A program made the position numbers and the translations under genes. A DNA stretch of 64,000 bases, taken from assembly GCF_006980715.1 (NCBI RefSeq), contig NZ_SBHN01000026.1, forward strand, positions 16,604 to 80,603, read 5' to 3'. The DNA is from Telmatospirillum sp. J64-1 (GTDB taxonomy: Bacteria; Pseudomonadota; Alphaproteobacteria; Rhodospirillales; Magnetospirillaceae). This document shows positions 8,202-18,400 of this stretch, piece by piece; the stretch's first letter is position 1, and each line of letters opens with the position of its first letter. The notes below the pieces were generated by a model. It was given only the letters and a program-made list of their open reading frames with translations. It was not told the DNA's origin and did not search any database.

Positions 8202-10036
8202 TGTGTCTTGTCCTGACTTGCGAGAGAAGCATGAGCGGCCTTGCCCAACGACCAGTTCTGCGCCATTTCGTAATTGCGCCAGAGACGGGCATAGGTCCCG
8301 CCGTGAGCGACGAGATCGTCATGTTTGCCGCTCTCCACCAGCCGTCCATGATCGAACACCAAGATCTGGTCGGCATCGCGGATTGTCGCCAGGCGGTGGG
8401 CGACCATGATGACGGTCTTGCCCTGCATCAAGCGAGACAGCGCCGCGATCAGTGCCGCCTCGTTTTCCGGATCGGCAAAGGCCGTCGCCTCGTCGAGGAC
8501 GAGAATCGGCCGGTTCTGCAGCAGTGCGCGGGCAATGGTGATTCGCTGCCGCTGACCGCCGGAAAGAAAGATGCCGCGTTCACCGACCCGGGTGTCGTAG
8601 CCCTCCGGCAGTGTCATGATGAAGTCATGCGCCTGGGCCGCCTGGGCCGCCCCGATCACGCTGTCCATATCCGCCTCCGGGCTGCCCAGGCGGATATTCC
8701 CGGCGATCGTGTCGGCAAACAGGAAGGTATCCTGGAAGACGAATGCCACCTGGCGCAGCAACTCATCCGAATGCATGTGGCGTACATCGACTCCGCCGAC
8801 CAGCACGCGCCCCTCGTTCACGTCCCAGAAACGCGGGATCAGCTTGGCGACGGTACTCTTGCCGGCCCCCGAAGGGCCGACCAGCGCCGTGACCGTGCCG
8901 GGAGCGACCTCGAAACTGACTTGACTGAGAGCGTCGGCATCCCCCTCACCGTAGCGGAAGCTCACATTCTCGAAACGCAGACTAGCGTCACGCGGCCGCT
9001 CCCCCTCGCCGTCCGGGACCGGCAGGACCGGCGCGGCCATCACTTCCTGAATGCGGACGATGCTGAGTTTGACCTTCTCGATCATGTGCCGCAGCATCAT
9101 TGCCGGCATCATCGCCTCGGCCATGCCCGTGCACAGCAGCAGAACCGCCAGCCAGCGCACGGGATCCAACGTCTCCTGCCAAACCAGCCAGGCCCCAAGC
9201 CACAGCACGACCGCCAAGGTCGGCATCGGGCTCAGCACCACCCAGGAAAAACGCGCGGGGAAGCCCGGCTCGCGGTACCAGCGCGTCAGAACGTCCAGAT
9301 AGGCCTCCAGCGCCTTCTGGTAACGGCCGAAGGTCGCGTGTCCGGTATCGAAGGTTCTGACCACCGGCATGGCCTGCACGAATTCAACGACGGCCGCGCT
9401 CACCCGCTCCCGCGCGTCATTGTAGAGCCGGGCCATCTCGCCCCGCCGCCGCAGGGCCCTGCTGAGGATCCCAAAGCCCAGAGCCAGCACGCCCAGAGCC
9501 GCCAGGGCAAGCCGCCAGTCGAGCCACAACAACAGGACAAAGGCAACCAGCGGAGTGACATAAGCCCGCGCGTAGAGAGGCGTGCTGTCGGCGACGAATA
9601 CATGGAGAGCCTTGACGTCGTCGTGGATGACCTTGGTCAAGGCACCGGCTCCCTGGCTCTGCACGTATCCCAGCGGCACCTTGGACAAACGGTCGCTGAG
9701 CCGCATCCGCAGAATGCGTTCCAGCCGGAAAGCGGCATAATGCGACTGGTTGAACGCGCCCAGGCGGGCCAGATAGGTGCCGACGGCACAAGCCAGGACA
9801 GCCGCAGACAACATCCAGGGCCACTGATCCGGCGTGTCGATCAGGGCTTGCACCGTGAGGGCGAGCAGCCCCATGGTCAGCAACCCCAGCAGTGCCGAGA
9901 CAGCCGCAAGGCCCATTGCATAGCGGACCTGCCCACGAACCGGCCTCATAATGGACCATGCATCAATCCGGGGCGGTGAAGGTGCGGCAGCAATGTCCCG
10001 CTCGATCTGCGGGACTGCGGCTTTCGATGCGTTCAT
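8198..10036 (-). CDS. Siderophore-type ABC half-transporter (TMD-NBD fusion), first subunit
   Basis: 612 residues, with an exporter-fold membrane domain followed by an ATPase domain: Walker A GPSGAGKST, signature LSGGQRQR, then LVLDEATAFADPENE. As I recall it, the FADPENE D-loop resembles that of YbtPQ/IrtAB-type siderophore transporters rather than ordinary MsbA-type exporters, where DEATSALD is usual. Start 10036 (MNASKAAV) is preferred to an ATG 22 codons upstream because the longer form would extend towards the Fur box. It is the first gene of a two-gene operon controlled by that site. Confidence 0.82.
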   Translation of the reverse strand: MNASKAAVPQIERDIAAAPSPPRIDAWSIMRPVRGQVRYAMGLAAVSALLGLLTMGLLALTVQALIDTPDQWPWMLSAAVLACAVGTYLARLGAFNQSHYAAFRLERILRMRLSDRLSKVPLGYVQSQGAGALTKVIHDDVKALHVFVADSTPLYARAYVTPLVAFVLLLWLDWRLALAALGVLALGFGILSRALRRRGEMARLYNDARERVSAAVVEFVQAMPVVRTFDTGHATFGRYQKALEAYLDVLTRWYREPGFPARFSWVVLSPMPTLAVVLWLGAWLVWQETLDPVRWLAVLLLCTGMAEAMMPAMMLRHMIEKVKLSIVRIQEVMAAPVLPVPDGEGERPRDASLRFENVSFRYGEGDADALSQVSFEVAPGTVTALVGPSGAGKSTVAKLIPRFWDVNEGRVLVGGVDVRHMHSDELLRQVAFVFQDTFLFADTIAGNIRLGSPEADMDSVIGAAQAAQAHDFIMTLPEGYDTRVGERGIFLSGGQRQRITIARALLQNRPILVLDEATAFADPENEAALIAALSRLMQGKTVIMVAHRLATIRDADQILVFDHGRLVESGKHDDLVAHGGTYARLWRNYEMAQNWSLGKAAHASLASQDKTQ

Positions 10037-10115
10037 GTTCAAAATCTCGTTAAGAGCGTATGGCAGCCGCCACCGGATCCAGGAAATGGCGAGAGTATGC
10101 ACCGGGCATCTTAAT

Positions 10116-10134
10116 GAAAATGATTCTCGTTATC
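10116..10134. promoter_or_regulatory. Fur box upstream of the ABC transporter pair
   Basis: GAAAATGATTCTCGTTATC matches 15 of 19 positions of the classical Fur consensus (GATAATGATAATCATTATC). It lies 80 bases upstream of the first half-transporter ATG in an AT-rich stretch. This indicates iron repression of the transporter operon. Confidence 0.75.
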
Positions 10135-10168
10135 AATATTTTCCTTCATCCTAGGTTGCCCCCACCGC

Positions 10169-10891
10169 TCATCTGTCGACTTGAGGTAATGACACCCGGG
10201 TAAGCAGGTGTCCTTTGAACAGGCAGTGACGAACCTCTAGCACCGTGCCCGCCACCCAGCGCTCGCCCAGGTCAGTGCAAAGCCGTAATCTTGCTCTTCC
10301 CTGCGGGTCCCAATCGAGCAATTCAGCGGCGTCAAAATAGAATGTGCGGCGGACCAGCGGGTAAAGCGCCTTGAACAGGCTCTCCTTTGCACAAAAAACC
10401 AAGGTGACGAGAAACGATTCTGCCGCATGGCCCCAACGTCTCTGCTCACCGCCGGTCATGATCAGCGGCGCGACCGTATGCGCTTCTCGGCGTTCAAGCA
10501 GTCTCTCCAGATCGATTCCCAGCCCCAGATACTCATGCGCGTGTCCGGCCAAGGCCAATGCATGAAGGCCGCAATGAGTGATGGAACCCACCACCCCCTT
10601 AGGCCAGAGGGGCGCCCGATCCACCCCCCTTGCGGGAGCCTCTGAACGCCCTGTCAGCAACAGCAGCGCTTCCTGCGCGCAGCGTCGCCCCGCCATGAAC
10701 TCCGCTATCCGCCGAGGCATGGCGCGCTCAAGCTCCGACGGGATGACAATACCGGCCTGTCTCCACTGCTCCGGATCCGTCGTGAAGCAGGTGGCGACCA
10801 ATCGGCATCCCGCAGGCTCGTCATCCCAAGGCCATACCGCCTTGGGTATCCAGAGTGAGTCAGGCTCAAGGCCCGGGAACCGCTCAAGCAC
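10169..10891 (-). CDS. entD: EntD-type 4'-phosphopantetheinyl transferase
   Basis: Transfers phosphopantetheine from CoA to the carrier domains of EntB and the synthetase. Family motifs are visible: GIDLERLL (magnesium-binding GIDxE) and FCAKESLFKALYP (the xxKExxxK signature), with SITHCGLHALAL upstream. Using the GTG at 10891 gives 240 residues, close to EntD length, and produces a GTG/TGA overlap with the upstream entA, implying translational coupling. Longer in-frame extensions run antisense-like through entA and are unlikely. It is the last gene of the entCEBA-D operon. Confidence 0.85.
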   Translation of the reverse strand: MLERFPGLEPDSLWIPKAVWPWDDEPAGCRLVATCFTTDPEQWRQAGIVIPSELERAMPRRIAEFMAGRRCAQEALLLLTGRSEAPARGVDRAPLWPKGVVGSITHCGLHALALAGHAHEYLGLGIDLERLLERREAHTVAPLIMTGGEQRRWGHAAESFLVTLVFCAKESLFKALYPLVRRTFYFDAAELLDWDPQGRARLRLCTDLGERWVAGTVLEVRHCLFKGHLLTRVSLPQVDR

Positions 10892-11639
10892 CCAGCGTCG
10901 CCCCGCCGTCGACGACCATATCCTGAAGAGTGATATGACCAGCCCGTTCCGAAGCGAGGAATAGCACGGCTTCGGCGATATCTTCCGTAGTCGCCAGTTT
11001 GCCAAGGGGAATGCCAAGCTTGTAAAGTTCAGGCAGTCCGTCCAACAAACGCTGGCGGTCCGCAGGGGTCGGACACATCGCATCCAACATTGGCGTGACG
11101 GTGGAACCTGGAGAAACCACATTGCAGCGCACGCCATAAGGTGCCAGTTCCAAGCCGACACAATGGCTCAGGCTCACCAGCGCCGCCTTGGAGGCACAAT
11201 AGGCCGCCATGCCGACTCGCGGCACATGAGCGGCATTGGAAGCAACAGTGACCACCACGCCGTGACGCTGCCGCTTGAATAACGAAATCCACTGGCGAAG
11301 CAGGTAGAATGGTCCACTGACGTTGACGCCCAGGCAATCGTGCCAGTCTGCGTCGGACAGAGATTCGGCGGCTCCCAGCCGCAGGATCCCGGCAGCGTTT
11401 ACCAGTACATCAAGCCGCTGACACTCCTCCTGTAAACGGAGGCTGACCGCTTCGACCTGCACCGGGTCACGCAGGTCGAGGGGGAGCAGACGATAGGATA
11501 TCCTCTCATCGGGAAGATTGAGATCCAGACCGATCACTTCGGCACCGTAAGCATGAAAGCGTTCGGCGACGCACCGACCGATGCCGCTCGCAGCGCCGGT
11601 CACTAGCACGCGCTTACCAGCGAATTCCTCTTGTGGCAT
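10884..11639 (-). CDS. entA: 2,3-dihydro-2,3-dihydroxybenzoate dehydrogenase
   Basis: SDR enzyme oxidising 2,3-dihydro-2,3-dihydroxybenzoate to 2,3-dihydroxybenzoate with NAD. Motifs: GAASGIG near residue 14, NAAG near 80, catalytic YCASKAAL (YxxxK), and the PGSTVTPM segment typical of EntA/DhbA. 251 residues, normal for the family. Start 11639 follows GGGAG; an in-frame start at 11672 would overlap entB. It completes the DHB pathway with EntB and EntC encoded just upstream, and its stop overlaps the PPTase start. Confidence 0.92.
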   Translation of the reverse strand: MPQEEFAGKRVLVTGAASGIGRCVAERFHAYGAEVIGLDLNLPDERISYRLLPLDLRDPVQVEAVSLRLQEECQRLDVLVNAAGILRLGAAESLSDADWHDCLGVNVSGPFYLLRQWISLFKRQRHGVVVTVASNAAHVPRVGMAAYCASKAALVSLSHCVGLELAPYGVRCNVVSPGSTVTPMLDAMCPTPADRQRLLDGLPELYKLGIPLGKLATTEDIAEAVLFLASERAGHITLQDMVVDGGATLGA

Positions 11640-11658
11640 GGAACGGACTCCCGACAGA

Positions 11659-12528
11659 TCAAGCGGCAGCACGCTGGCTTTCGATAAGCGCGCACCATGC
11701 GTTGACAGTAGGAGCCCGCGCCAGATCCTCGAAGCTCACTTGTATGCCGCGCTCCCGCAATTCACCGGCCAAGGTCATCACTTGAATGGAGTCGAGGCCG
11801 TAGCAGAGAAGATTCTCGTCGAGATCGATATCACCCTCGTCGTCGATCAGCTGGCGCACGCGCGCCAGCAGCCACTCCCGGCTTGGCTCGCCAGTTCCGA
11901 CGCCGACCAGGGCGGCAGTGTCGATTACCCGACCGCAGCGCGTCGCTACGTAGCGCAACGCCATGTGGTGGTCGGCCTCGGAAAAGTCAGCGACGGCATC
12001 TCCCACCAGAAAAGGCTGAATGTCGTTCATGAAGGCATCCAGCGCTGTAACCAAGCAGCCGATATGTGCATAGACACCACCGATGATGAGTTGGTCGCGC
12101 CCCCATCTCTTCAGAAGATTCGCGAGGTCGGACCGTTGGAAAGCGCTGTAGCGCCATTTGACCAGTACCGTGTCGCTGTCGTTAGGCGCGAGTTCGTCCA
12201 CCACCCTCTGCATATCCGACTCGACGGCAGTGAGACCCGGGCCCCACATGTCGTTGAGCAATGCGCGTTCGGCAGGCGATTGCTGGTGGGGCTGAGCGGT
12301 ATAAACCACAGGAATGCGATGCGCGTCGGCCCATCGCCGCAGGCTGACCAGATTGTCGATCAGCCGCCGGATCAAGGCGCTATCAGGTTCGTAGAAACCA
12401 AGAAAGTATCGCTGCATGTCATGCACGAGCAGCACCGCGCGGGAAGGGTCCGGCTGCCAGAACACCCGGTTGGCCGGGAAGGCGTCGACCTTCGGCATGG
12501 GATAATCGGCAAGATGCGGAATGGCCAT
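11659..12528 (-). CDS. entB: Isochorismatase / aryl carrier protein EntB
   Basis: Bifunctional protein of 289 residues. The N-terminal isochorismatase domain (residues ~1-205, VLLVHDMQRYF and GGVYAHIGCLVTALDAF) converts isochorismate to dihydro-DHB. The C-terminal aryl carrier domain (~215-285) has the phosphopantetheine attachment serine in CYGLDSIQVM. DHB activated by EntE is loaded here and delivered to a condensation or cyclisation domain. Start 12528 is set by GAGGAA upstream. It lies between entE (22-base gap) and entA (19-base gap) in one operon. Confidence 0.93.
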   Translation of the reverse strand: MAIPHLADYPMPKVDAFPANRVFWQPDPSRAVLLVHDMQRYFLGFYEPDSALIRRLIDNLVSLRRWADAHRIPVVYTAQPHQQSPAERALLNDMWGPGLTAVESDMQRVVDELAPNDSDTVLVKWRYSAFQRSDLANLLKRWGRDQLIIGGVYAHIGCLVTALDAFMNDIQPFLVGDAVADFSEADHHMALRYVATRCGRVIDTAALVGVGTGEPSREWLLARVRQLIDDEGDIDLDENLLCYGLDSIQVMTLAGELRERGIQVSFEDLARAPTVNAWCALIESQRAAA

Positions 12529-12550
12529 GGTGATTCCTCGCTTCGAAGGC

Positions 12551-14161
12551 TCAAAAGGAAGTTGGCTCTGCCCGGTCACGCAGGCGGCATTTGTCGATCT
12601 TGCCAACCGGTGTCAGAGGCAGAGCGTCAACAAAGCGGAAACGGTCCGGCAGCTTGAATTCGGCCACGCCGAGTGTAAGCAGGTGTTGACGCAGTGCGGA
12701 GGGACGCAGGGCCTGCTTAGCGACGATAAAGGCGCAGCTTTTCTCACCCATTAGTGGATCATTAATCGCCACCAGCGCTGCATGGCTTACATCTGGATGA
12801 AGCAACAGCAGGTTTTCGATCTCTTCCGCAGCGATCTTTTCGCCGCCGCGGTTGATCTGGTCCTTGACCCGCCCGACCACGCGCAGGTAGCCATCGGCGC
12901 TCCGCTGAACGAGATCGCCGGTGTAGTAGAACCCGTCCGCGTCGAACACCCGGGCGTTATGATCCGGACTGCGGTAATACCCGCGGAAAGTATAGGGACC
13001 ACGCGTGGCAAGCAGGCCAGCAGTACCGTCCGGCACCTCGCGTCCCTGGTCATCAACCACCCTTATCTCGTCGTCCGGGCAGATCGGCCGCCCTTGCGTG
13101 GTGAAGATTCGTTCGTCGTCGTCATCCAAGCGTGTGTAATTGACCAATCCCTCCGCCATCCCGAACACCTGCTGCACGGCACAGCCCAGCACGGCCGGCA
13201 CCTGTCTGGCATGCGCCTCGGAAAAGCTTGCTCCTCCTACCTGCAATAGGCGCAGCGAGCGCAGGGCCTGTTGGCGTCCAGGCGCGGCCCGCAACCAAAG
13301 GGCCACCGCCGGAGGCACCAGAGCAACCATGTCCACCGCATGACGCTCGATCAGGAGGAAACAAGTGAGCGGCTCCGGATTTGGCGCCATGACCACGCAG
13401 CCCCCGGCATGAAACACACCCAATGCTCCAGGAGAACTCAGGGGGAAATTGTGTGCCGCCGGCAAAGCACAGAGGAAACGGGTGCGGGGCGTCAAACCAC
13501 AAATCTCGGCACTGGCCCGGATACTGTAGTCGTAATCGTTGTGCGTACGTGGAATCAGCTTCGGTGTGCCGGTACTGCCGCCGGAGAGTTGAAAGAAGGC
13601 GACTTCATCCGGGGGCGACGGGCGGCCTCGGCTAAGCCGTCCCAGCGGTGAAGCGAGCCAATGGTCGAGACTGCGGTCGGCCTCCGGCTCGCCAAGCAGC
13701 AAAGCTAGTGAGAGATTTGGGGAGAGCTTCGCCAGTTCGGCGAGGAAGACATCGTCCTCGAATAGCTCGTGACGGCGCGAGGCGATCACCAGACGTGGCT
13801 GGATTTGCTGGGCATAGGAGCTCAGTTCCAACCGCCGATGGCTGAACAATGCATTCACCGGCGCCACGCCGATCTTGAGCAAGGCAAAAAAGACCAGATA
13901 GAACTCGGCCACATTCGGCAGTTGCACCAATGCGGTGTCGCCCTGTCCCAGCCCCTGGGCACTCAGCCGTGCAGCCAGGTTGTTCGCCAATCGCTCCAGG
14001 TCTGCATAGCTGTATTGACGTTCGCCGCATATAAGTGCAATTGCCTCGGGACGCGTGCGCACCTGTTCGTCGAACCCGCGCGTCAACGGCTGGTCCAGCC
14101 AGTAACCGCGCTGCCGGTAATAGCGGGAAAACTCTTCCGGCCAGCGGACGTAGTCGATCAT
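12551..14161 (-). CDS. entE: 2,3-dihydroxybenzoate-AMP ligase
   Basis: Stand-alone adenylation enzyme (536 residues) that activates DHB and loads it on the EntB carrier domain. Core motifs are clear: A3 SGGSTGTPKLIPRTHNDY, aryl-acid pocket segment PAAHNFPLSSPG, A5 VFGMAEG, A7 YTGDLV, A8 RVKDQINRGGEKIAAEEIE and catalytic Lys in TPVGKIDK. The HNFPLSSPG and FGMAEG motifs are those of DHB/salicylate ligases (EntE, DhbE, VibE). Its ATG overlaps the entC stop (TGATG), showing tight coupling. A GTG one codon earlier is possible. Confidence 0.93.
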   Translation of the reverse strand: MIDYVRWPEEFSRYYRQRGYWLDQPLTRGFDEQVRTRPEAIALICGERQYSYADLERLANNLAARLSAQGLGQGDTALVQLPNVAEFYLVFFALLKIGVAPVNALFSHRRLELSSYAQQIQPRLVIASRRHELFEDDVFLAELAKLSPNLSLALLLGEPEADRSLDHWLASPLGRLSRGRPSPPDEVAFFQLSGGSTGTPKLIPRTHNDYDYSIRASAEICGLTPRTRFLCALPAAHNFPLSSPGALGVFHAGGCVVMAPNPEPLTCFLLIERHAVDMVALVPPAVALWLRAAPGRQQALRSLRLLQVGGASFSEAHARQVPAVLGCAVQQVFGMAEGLVNYTRLDDDDERIFTTQGRPICPDDEIRVVDDQGREVPDGTAGLLATRGPYTFRGYYRSPDHNARVFDADGFYYTGDLVQRSADGYLRVVGRVKDQINRGGEKIAAEEIENLLLLHPDVSHAALVAINDPLMGEKSCAFIVAKQALRPSALRQHLLTLGVAEFKLPDRFRFVDALPLTPVGKIDKCRLRDRAEPTSF

Positions 14162-15360
14162 CACGACGCCACCCCCGCTTCAGTACGCTGCCTGAGGCCG
14201 CAAGCGCTGAGCATTGTGCTTAACTTGGCCTGGATTTCCGCCCATTCGGCCTCCGGCTCGGAAGCTTCGACGATTCCGGCGCCGGCGAACAGACGCACAA
14301 TGTCTCGCTTGACTGTGCCGCACCGGATGGTCACGACCCATTCGCCATCCCCATTGGCATCGCACCACCCCACCATCCCGGTGAATACTCCGCGCTCGAA
14401 GGGTTCGACCAGATTGATCAGCTTGCGCGCCCGTTCGGTAGGAAAACCGCACACGGCCGGCGTGGGATGCAGGCGGCAGGCCAGTTGCAGGACGGTGGTG
14501 CGGGCGTCCCACAGCAGGCCGTCCACCTGGGTGGACAGATGCCAGAGCGCAGGAGTGCCGAGCAGCGAAGGCTGCTCGGGGATATCCAATTCAAGGCAAT
14601 GCGGTTCCAGCACACGTCTGACCTCATCGACCACCAGACGATGCTCATACTGATCCTTCGGCGAGCGTTCCAGACGCTCGGCCGCAGCGCGATCCTGGTC
14701 CGGGTGAGGCTGACGCTTGGCAGAACCAGCCAACGGATTGGATTGGATGCGTCCTCCCCGCTTGCGCAGCAGCAGTTCAGGGCTCACGCCGATCAACTCT
14801 GCCCCATCGGGCAGCGGCACGCGGAACTGGTAGCCCTCGGGATTCTGGGCACGCAGACTCATCAGCAGCCGGTCGATATCCACGGGAGCAGAAAAGCGGA
14901 GCTCATGGGACACCGACAGCACGGCCTTGCGGATGTCGCTGTGGCGGAAATTGGCAATGGCATGGGTGACGGCTGCCTTAAAACCCTGCTCGTCAGGGAT
15001 GCTCCGCTGATCAAGCAGATGCGGCATCACCGCCTCACTGGAGGCCGATCCGGGCAGTTCCGGACGTTGTCGCCATTCGTAACGTCTCGGGACGTAGAGA
15101 TAGGAGGGCTCGGCGAGATCGAAGGGGATGGCACCAATGACCAGAGGGTTATCCTGGCCGGCATGGAAAGCCTGTTCGAAGGCGTCCCGAATGGCACGCT
15201 GGAACGCTCCCTCCATCTCCTCTCCCCCACGGGCGGGGACACTGATCCACTGGGCGATCCCCCAGGCCCGCAATTCCTGTGATCCCGAGGTAAAGAGCAA
15301 CTTGTTGCTATCCGATAACGGTTCCAACGCCTGTTGCACACTTTCGGCACTGCTCCGCAT
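14161..15360 (-). CDS. entC: Isochorismate synthase
   Basis: Chorismate-binding enzyme (399 residues) that isomerises chorismate to isochorismate, the first committed step of DHB synthesis. Conserved elements include PEGYQFRVPLPDGAELIGVSPE, NPLAGSAKR, KDQYEHRLVV, LHPTPAVCGFPTERA and ERGVFTGMVGWCD, all characteristic of EntC/DhbC/PchA. Start 15360 is preferred; an in-frame ATG at 15417 lies beyond the Fur box. First gene of the entC-E-B-A-D operon, divergent from the synthetase gene. Confidence 0.92.
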   Translation of the reverse strand: MRSSAESVQQALEPLSDSNKLLFTSGSQELRAWGIAQWISVPARGGEEMEGAFQRAIRDAFEQAFHAGQDNPLVIGAIPFDLAEPSYLYVPRRYEWRQRPELPGSASSEAVMPHLLDQRSIPDEQGFKAAVTHAIANFRHSDIRKAVLSVSHELRFSAPVDIDRLLMSLRAQNPEGYQFRVPLPDGAELIGVSPELLLRKRGGRIQSNPLAGSAKRQPHPDQDRAAAERLERSPKDQYEHRLVVDEVRRVLEPHCLELDIPEQPSLLGTPALWHLSTQVDGLLWDARTTVLQLACRLHPTPAVCGFPTERARKLINLVEPFERGVFTGMVGWCDANGDGEWVVTIRCGTVKRDIVRLFAGAGIVEASEPEAEWAEIQAKLSTMLSACGLRQRTEAGVAS

Positions 15361-15376
15361 GGGCTGCCCTCGCGTT

Positions 15377-15401
15377 GAGAATGAAAATGATAGACATTCG
15401 C
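15377..15401. promoter_or_regulatory. Fur-box-like site between entC and the NRPS gene
   Basis: Two overlapping registers match Fur consensus: GAGAATGAAAATGATAGAC (13/19) and GAAAATGATAGACATTCGC (14/19). The site is in the 63-base gap between divergent starts at 15360 and 15424. A single iron-repressed bidirectional promoter region could therefore drive both the DHB operon and the synthetase. Confidence 0.68.
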
Positions 15402-15423
15402 AATTAAGGAAGTACATTCATCT

Positions 15424-18400
15424 ATGGGTTGTCAATACGGGACTCACAAAACCATGAGGGATCTGACAGCGATGCAAGCCGCCTATTGGGTCGGTCGGCA
15501 TGCAGCCGGGCCGTTAGGAGGTGTCGCCGCGCACCTGTATGCGGAGTTCGACGGCTGCGGCATTGATGTGGCGCGCCTGCGTCGCGCGGTCCGAGCCCTG
15601 TTTCAGACACATGGCATGCTTCGCCTGAGTGTTGACGCCGACGGCCTGCAAACGATCCGTCCGCTGGAAGAACGGCACGGACTGGTGGTCGAGAATCTTT
15701 GTCACCTTGATGATGCTTCCCTCTCCCATGCACTGACGGCCAAGCGGGAGGCCAAGACCCACCAGCGTCTCAATCTTGGAGAGGGCGAGGCAATCGACCT
15801 GAGCCTCTCGCTACTTCCCGACGGACGCTTCAGGCTTCATGTCGATCTGGACATGATCGCTGCAGACCCGTCGAGCTTCCGCGTGCTCATGGAGGACCTG
15901 GCACGCTTCTACGAGGAGCCTATGCTGGCCAACCAGCCACCGTCGGTCTCCTACTTCGACTACCTCTCCTGTCTGCGCACCAAGCCCGACGCAGCGCAGC
16001 GCCGCGACCAGGACCGACAATGGTGGCAGGCGCGCCTGGCCCAGATGCCACCGGCGCCGCCCCTCCCATGGCGAGATGCCATGGAAACAACGCCTATTCG
16101 TAGCGAGCGTTTCGCTGCGCGGCTCGAAGCGACAGAACGCCAAGCACTCGAACATGCCGCCAGAAGACACGGTGTGACCCTCTCCACATTGATGCTGGCC
16201 CTGTTCGCCCTGACGCTGGGCACTCACACCGGCGCGCAACGTTTCCGGCTGAACGTCCCCATGTTCTATCGCCATCGCTGTCTTGAAGACGTGGACAGAT
16301 TGTTGGGGGACTTTTCCGAGTTGCTGATCCTTGGAGTGGATCTTGATGCCAAACAATCCCTGCTCGAGCTCTGCCAGTGCATCGCCGGCGAATTGGCGCA
16401 ACTCATCTCACATGCGGTCTATCCGGGGGTCAGCGTCATGCGCAACCTGTCCCGGCAGCAAGGCGGAATGCAACTGGCCCCGGTGGTTTTCACCTCCGGT
16501 TTGAACATGCCCGGGGGCGAGTTGTTCTCGGAGCGGGTTACCCGCAGATTCGGCGAGATGACCTGGGTCATTTCCCAAGCCCCCCAAGTCGCCCTGGATG
16601 CCCAGGCTGCAGCGGTCGACGGCGGTATTCTTGTCAACTGGGATGTCCGTCTGGACGCTTTGCCCACATCGTGGGTGCAACCGTTCTTTGAGGACTATTT
16701 GACCTGCCTGCGTCTGGTCGTCGGCTCTTCGGACCGATTGACAACACCGCTCGTTCAGGCCTTTCCCATCCTCCATGAAAGGCGCGTTGCGAAAACCATC
16801 ATGGAAACGCCCCTGACTCCGTTGCAACAGGCCTACCTCATGGGACGCCGAGAGCACCTGCCGCTCGGAGGCGTGGCCATGCAAGAGTTCCGCGAATACC
16901 GGGGCCGCATCGTCACAGAAGAACTACGCCGACGTCTCGCCCGGTTGGTACGACGGCACGATGCCCTGCGTACCCGCATCGACGAAGATCGGCTTGTCCA
17001 ACGGGTCGATCCGGATCCCGTGACAAATCTGGAAGAGTTGGACCTACGGGTACTGACGCCTGCCGAGGCCTGGCAACAGGTTGACACCCTGCGCGAGGAT
17101 TACACCCACCGCCTGTGCGATCCATCTCGTTCCCCATGGCATCTGTTGCTGATCCAGCTTCCCCCTGACGCGGCGGACAGCCATGTGCTATTCGCACGGT
17201 TCGACGCCCTGATTCTCGATGGTCAGGGAATCGCCGCCATCCTGACCGAGCTTCTCGCGGAACAGGATTTCCCGGCACCGGTTCCCGCCGGAGAGGCGAT
17301 CCGAATCGATGCCGGCAACCGTGATACCGATGCCGCCTATTGGACCGCCAGACTTCAGTCTTTCACGGGTCCAATGCGGTTACCTTGGCTCAAGCCGCTG
17401 GCAAGCATCAAGGCCTCGCGGTACCGTCGGGAGCATCTCATGATACCTCGGGAGCATCTGACGGCGCTGAGCCGCCTGGGCGCACAGCATGGACTGTTCC
17501 GCAATGCGATTCTCTCGACGCTCATCCTTGATGTCCTGGCGCGCTGGTGCGAGGAAGGAACCATGTGCGTCGCCGTGCCAGTGGCTCTTCCCCAGGCTGG
17601 ACAGCTGAGCAACGCATCAAGCTTCATCCCCCTCCTGTACGACCCGACCAGCGGCAGTCTGGAAGACCGCGCACGCCGTGTACAGACGAGTATACTTGAA
17701 GGCCTGGAGCATTTGGCATTTTCAGGCGTCGACCTCAATCGCCTGCTGCTCAGCCGTCACCCGGACGGCCCACCGCTACCGGTGGTGCTGACCAATGCGT
17801 TGTCCTGGCCGAAGCTGAGACCAGATGGCCCCGTCCGGCTCCAGGGGGGCCTGACGCAAACGCCGCAAACGGCAATGGACATTCGCCTGACGTTGGATGA
17901 GTGGGACAATCTCGAACTGTGCATCGATTATGCCGAACAGGCGCTGTCTCCCGCACTGGTGCGGGACTTGCTTCACGCTATGGGCAAAGCCCTGGAAGCC
18001 GTTGCTCGCCGCGGAGTGCTGGACCTCCAGGCACGGGATTTCATCGACCACGCCCATTACCGGCATAACGGCAAAGAAGAGGATTTCATCTGCAGCAGCT
18101 TTCTTCAGCGCATCGCCCAGCACCTGTTCGAGACGGGTGCCGATAAGACCGCCCTGATCTGCGGCAAGAATCACATCTCCTACGGACAGTTGGGCCGCAA
18201 TGTCGCTGCCATCATGCATGGCCTCGACCAGCGTGGACTCCGTAAGGGCAACATCGTAGCGATCTGTCTGCCACGTGGCCCGGAGCACGTGACGGTCACA
18301 CTTGCCTGCGCATTGCTGGGGATCCTTTGGGTGCCGGTGGATGCCGGTTCGCCGCCAGACCGGCTGCGCGTTCTACTGGATACGTGCCGTCCCGACCTAG

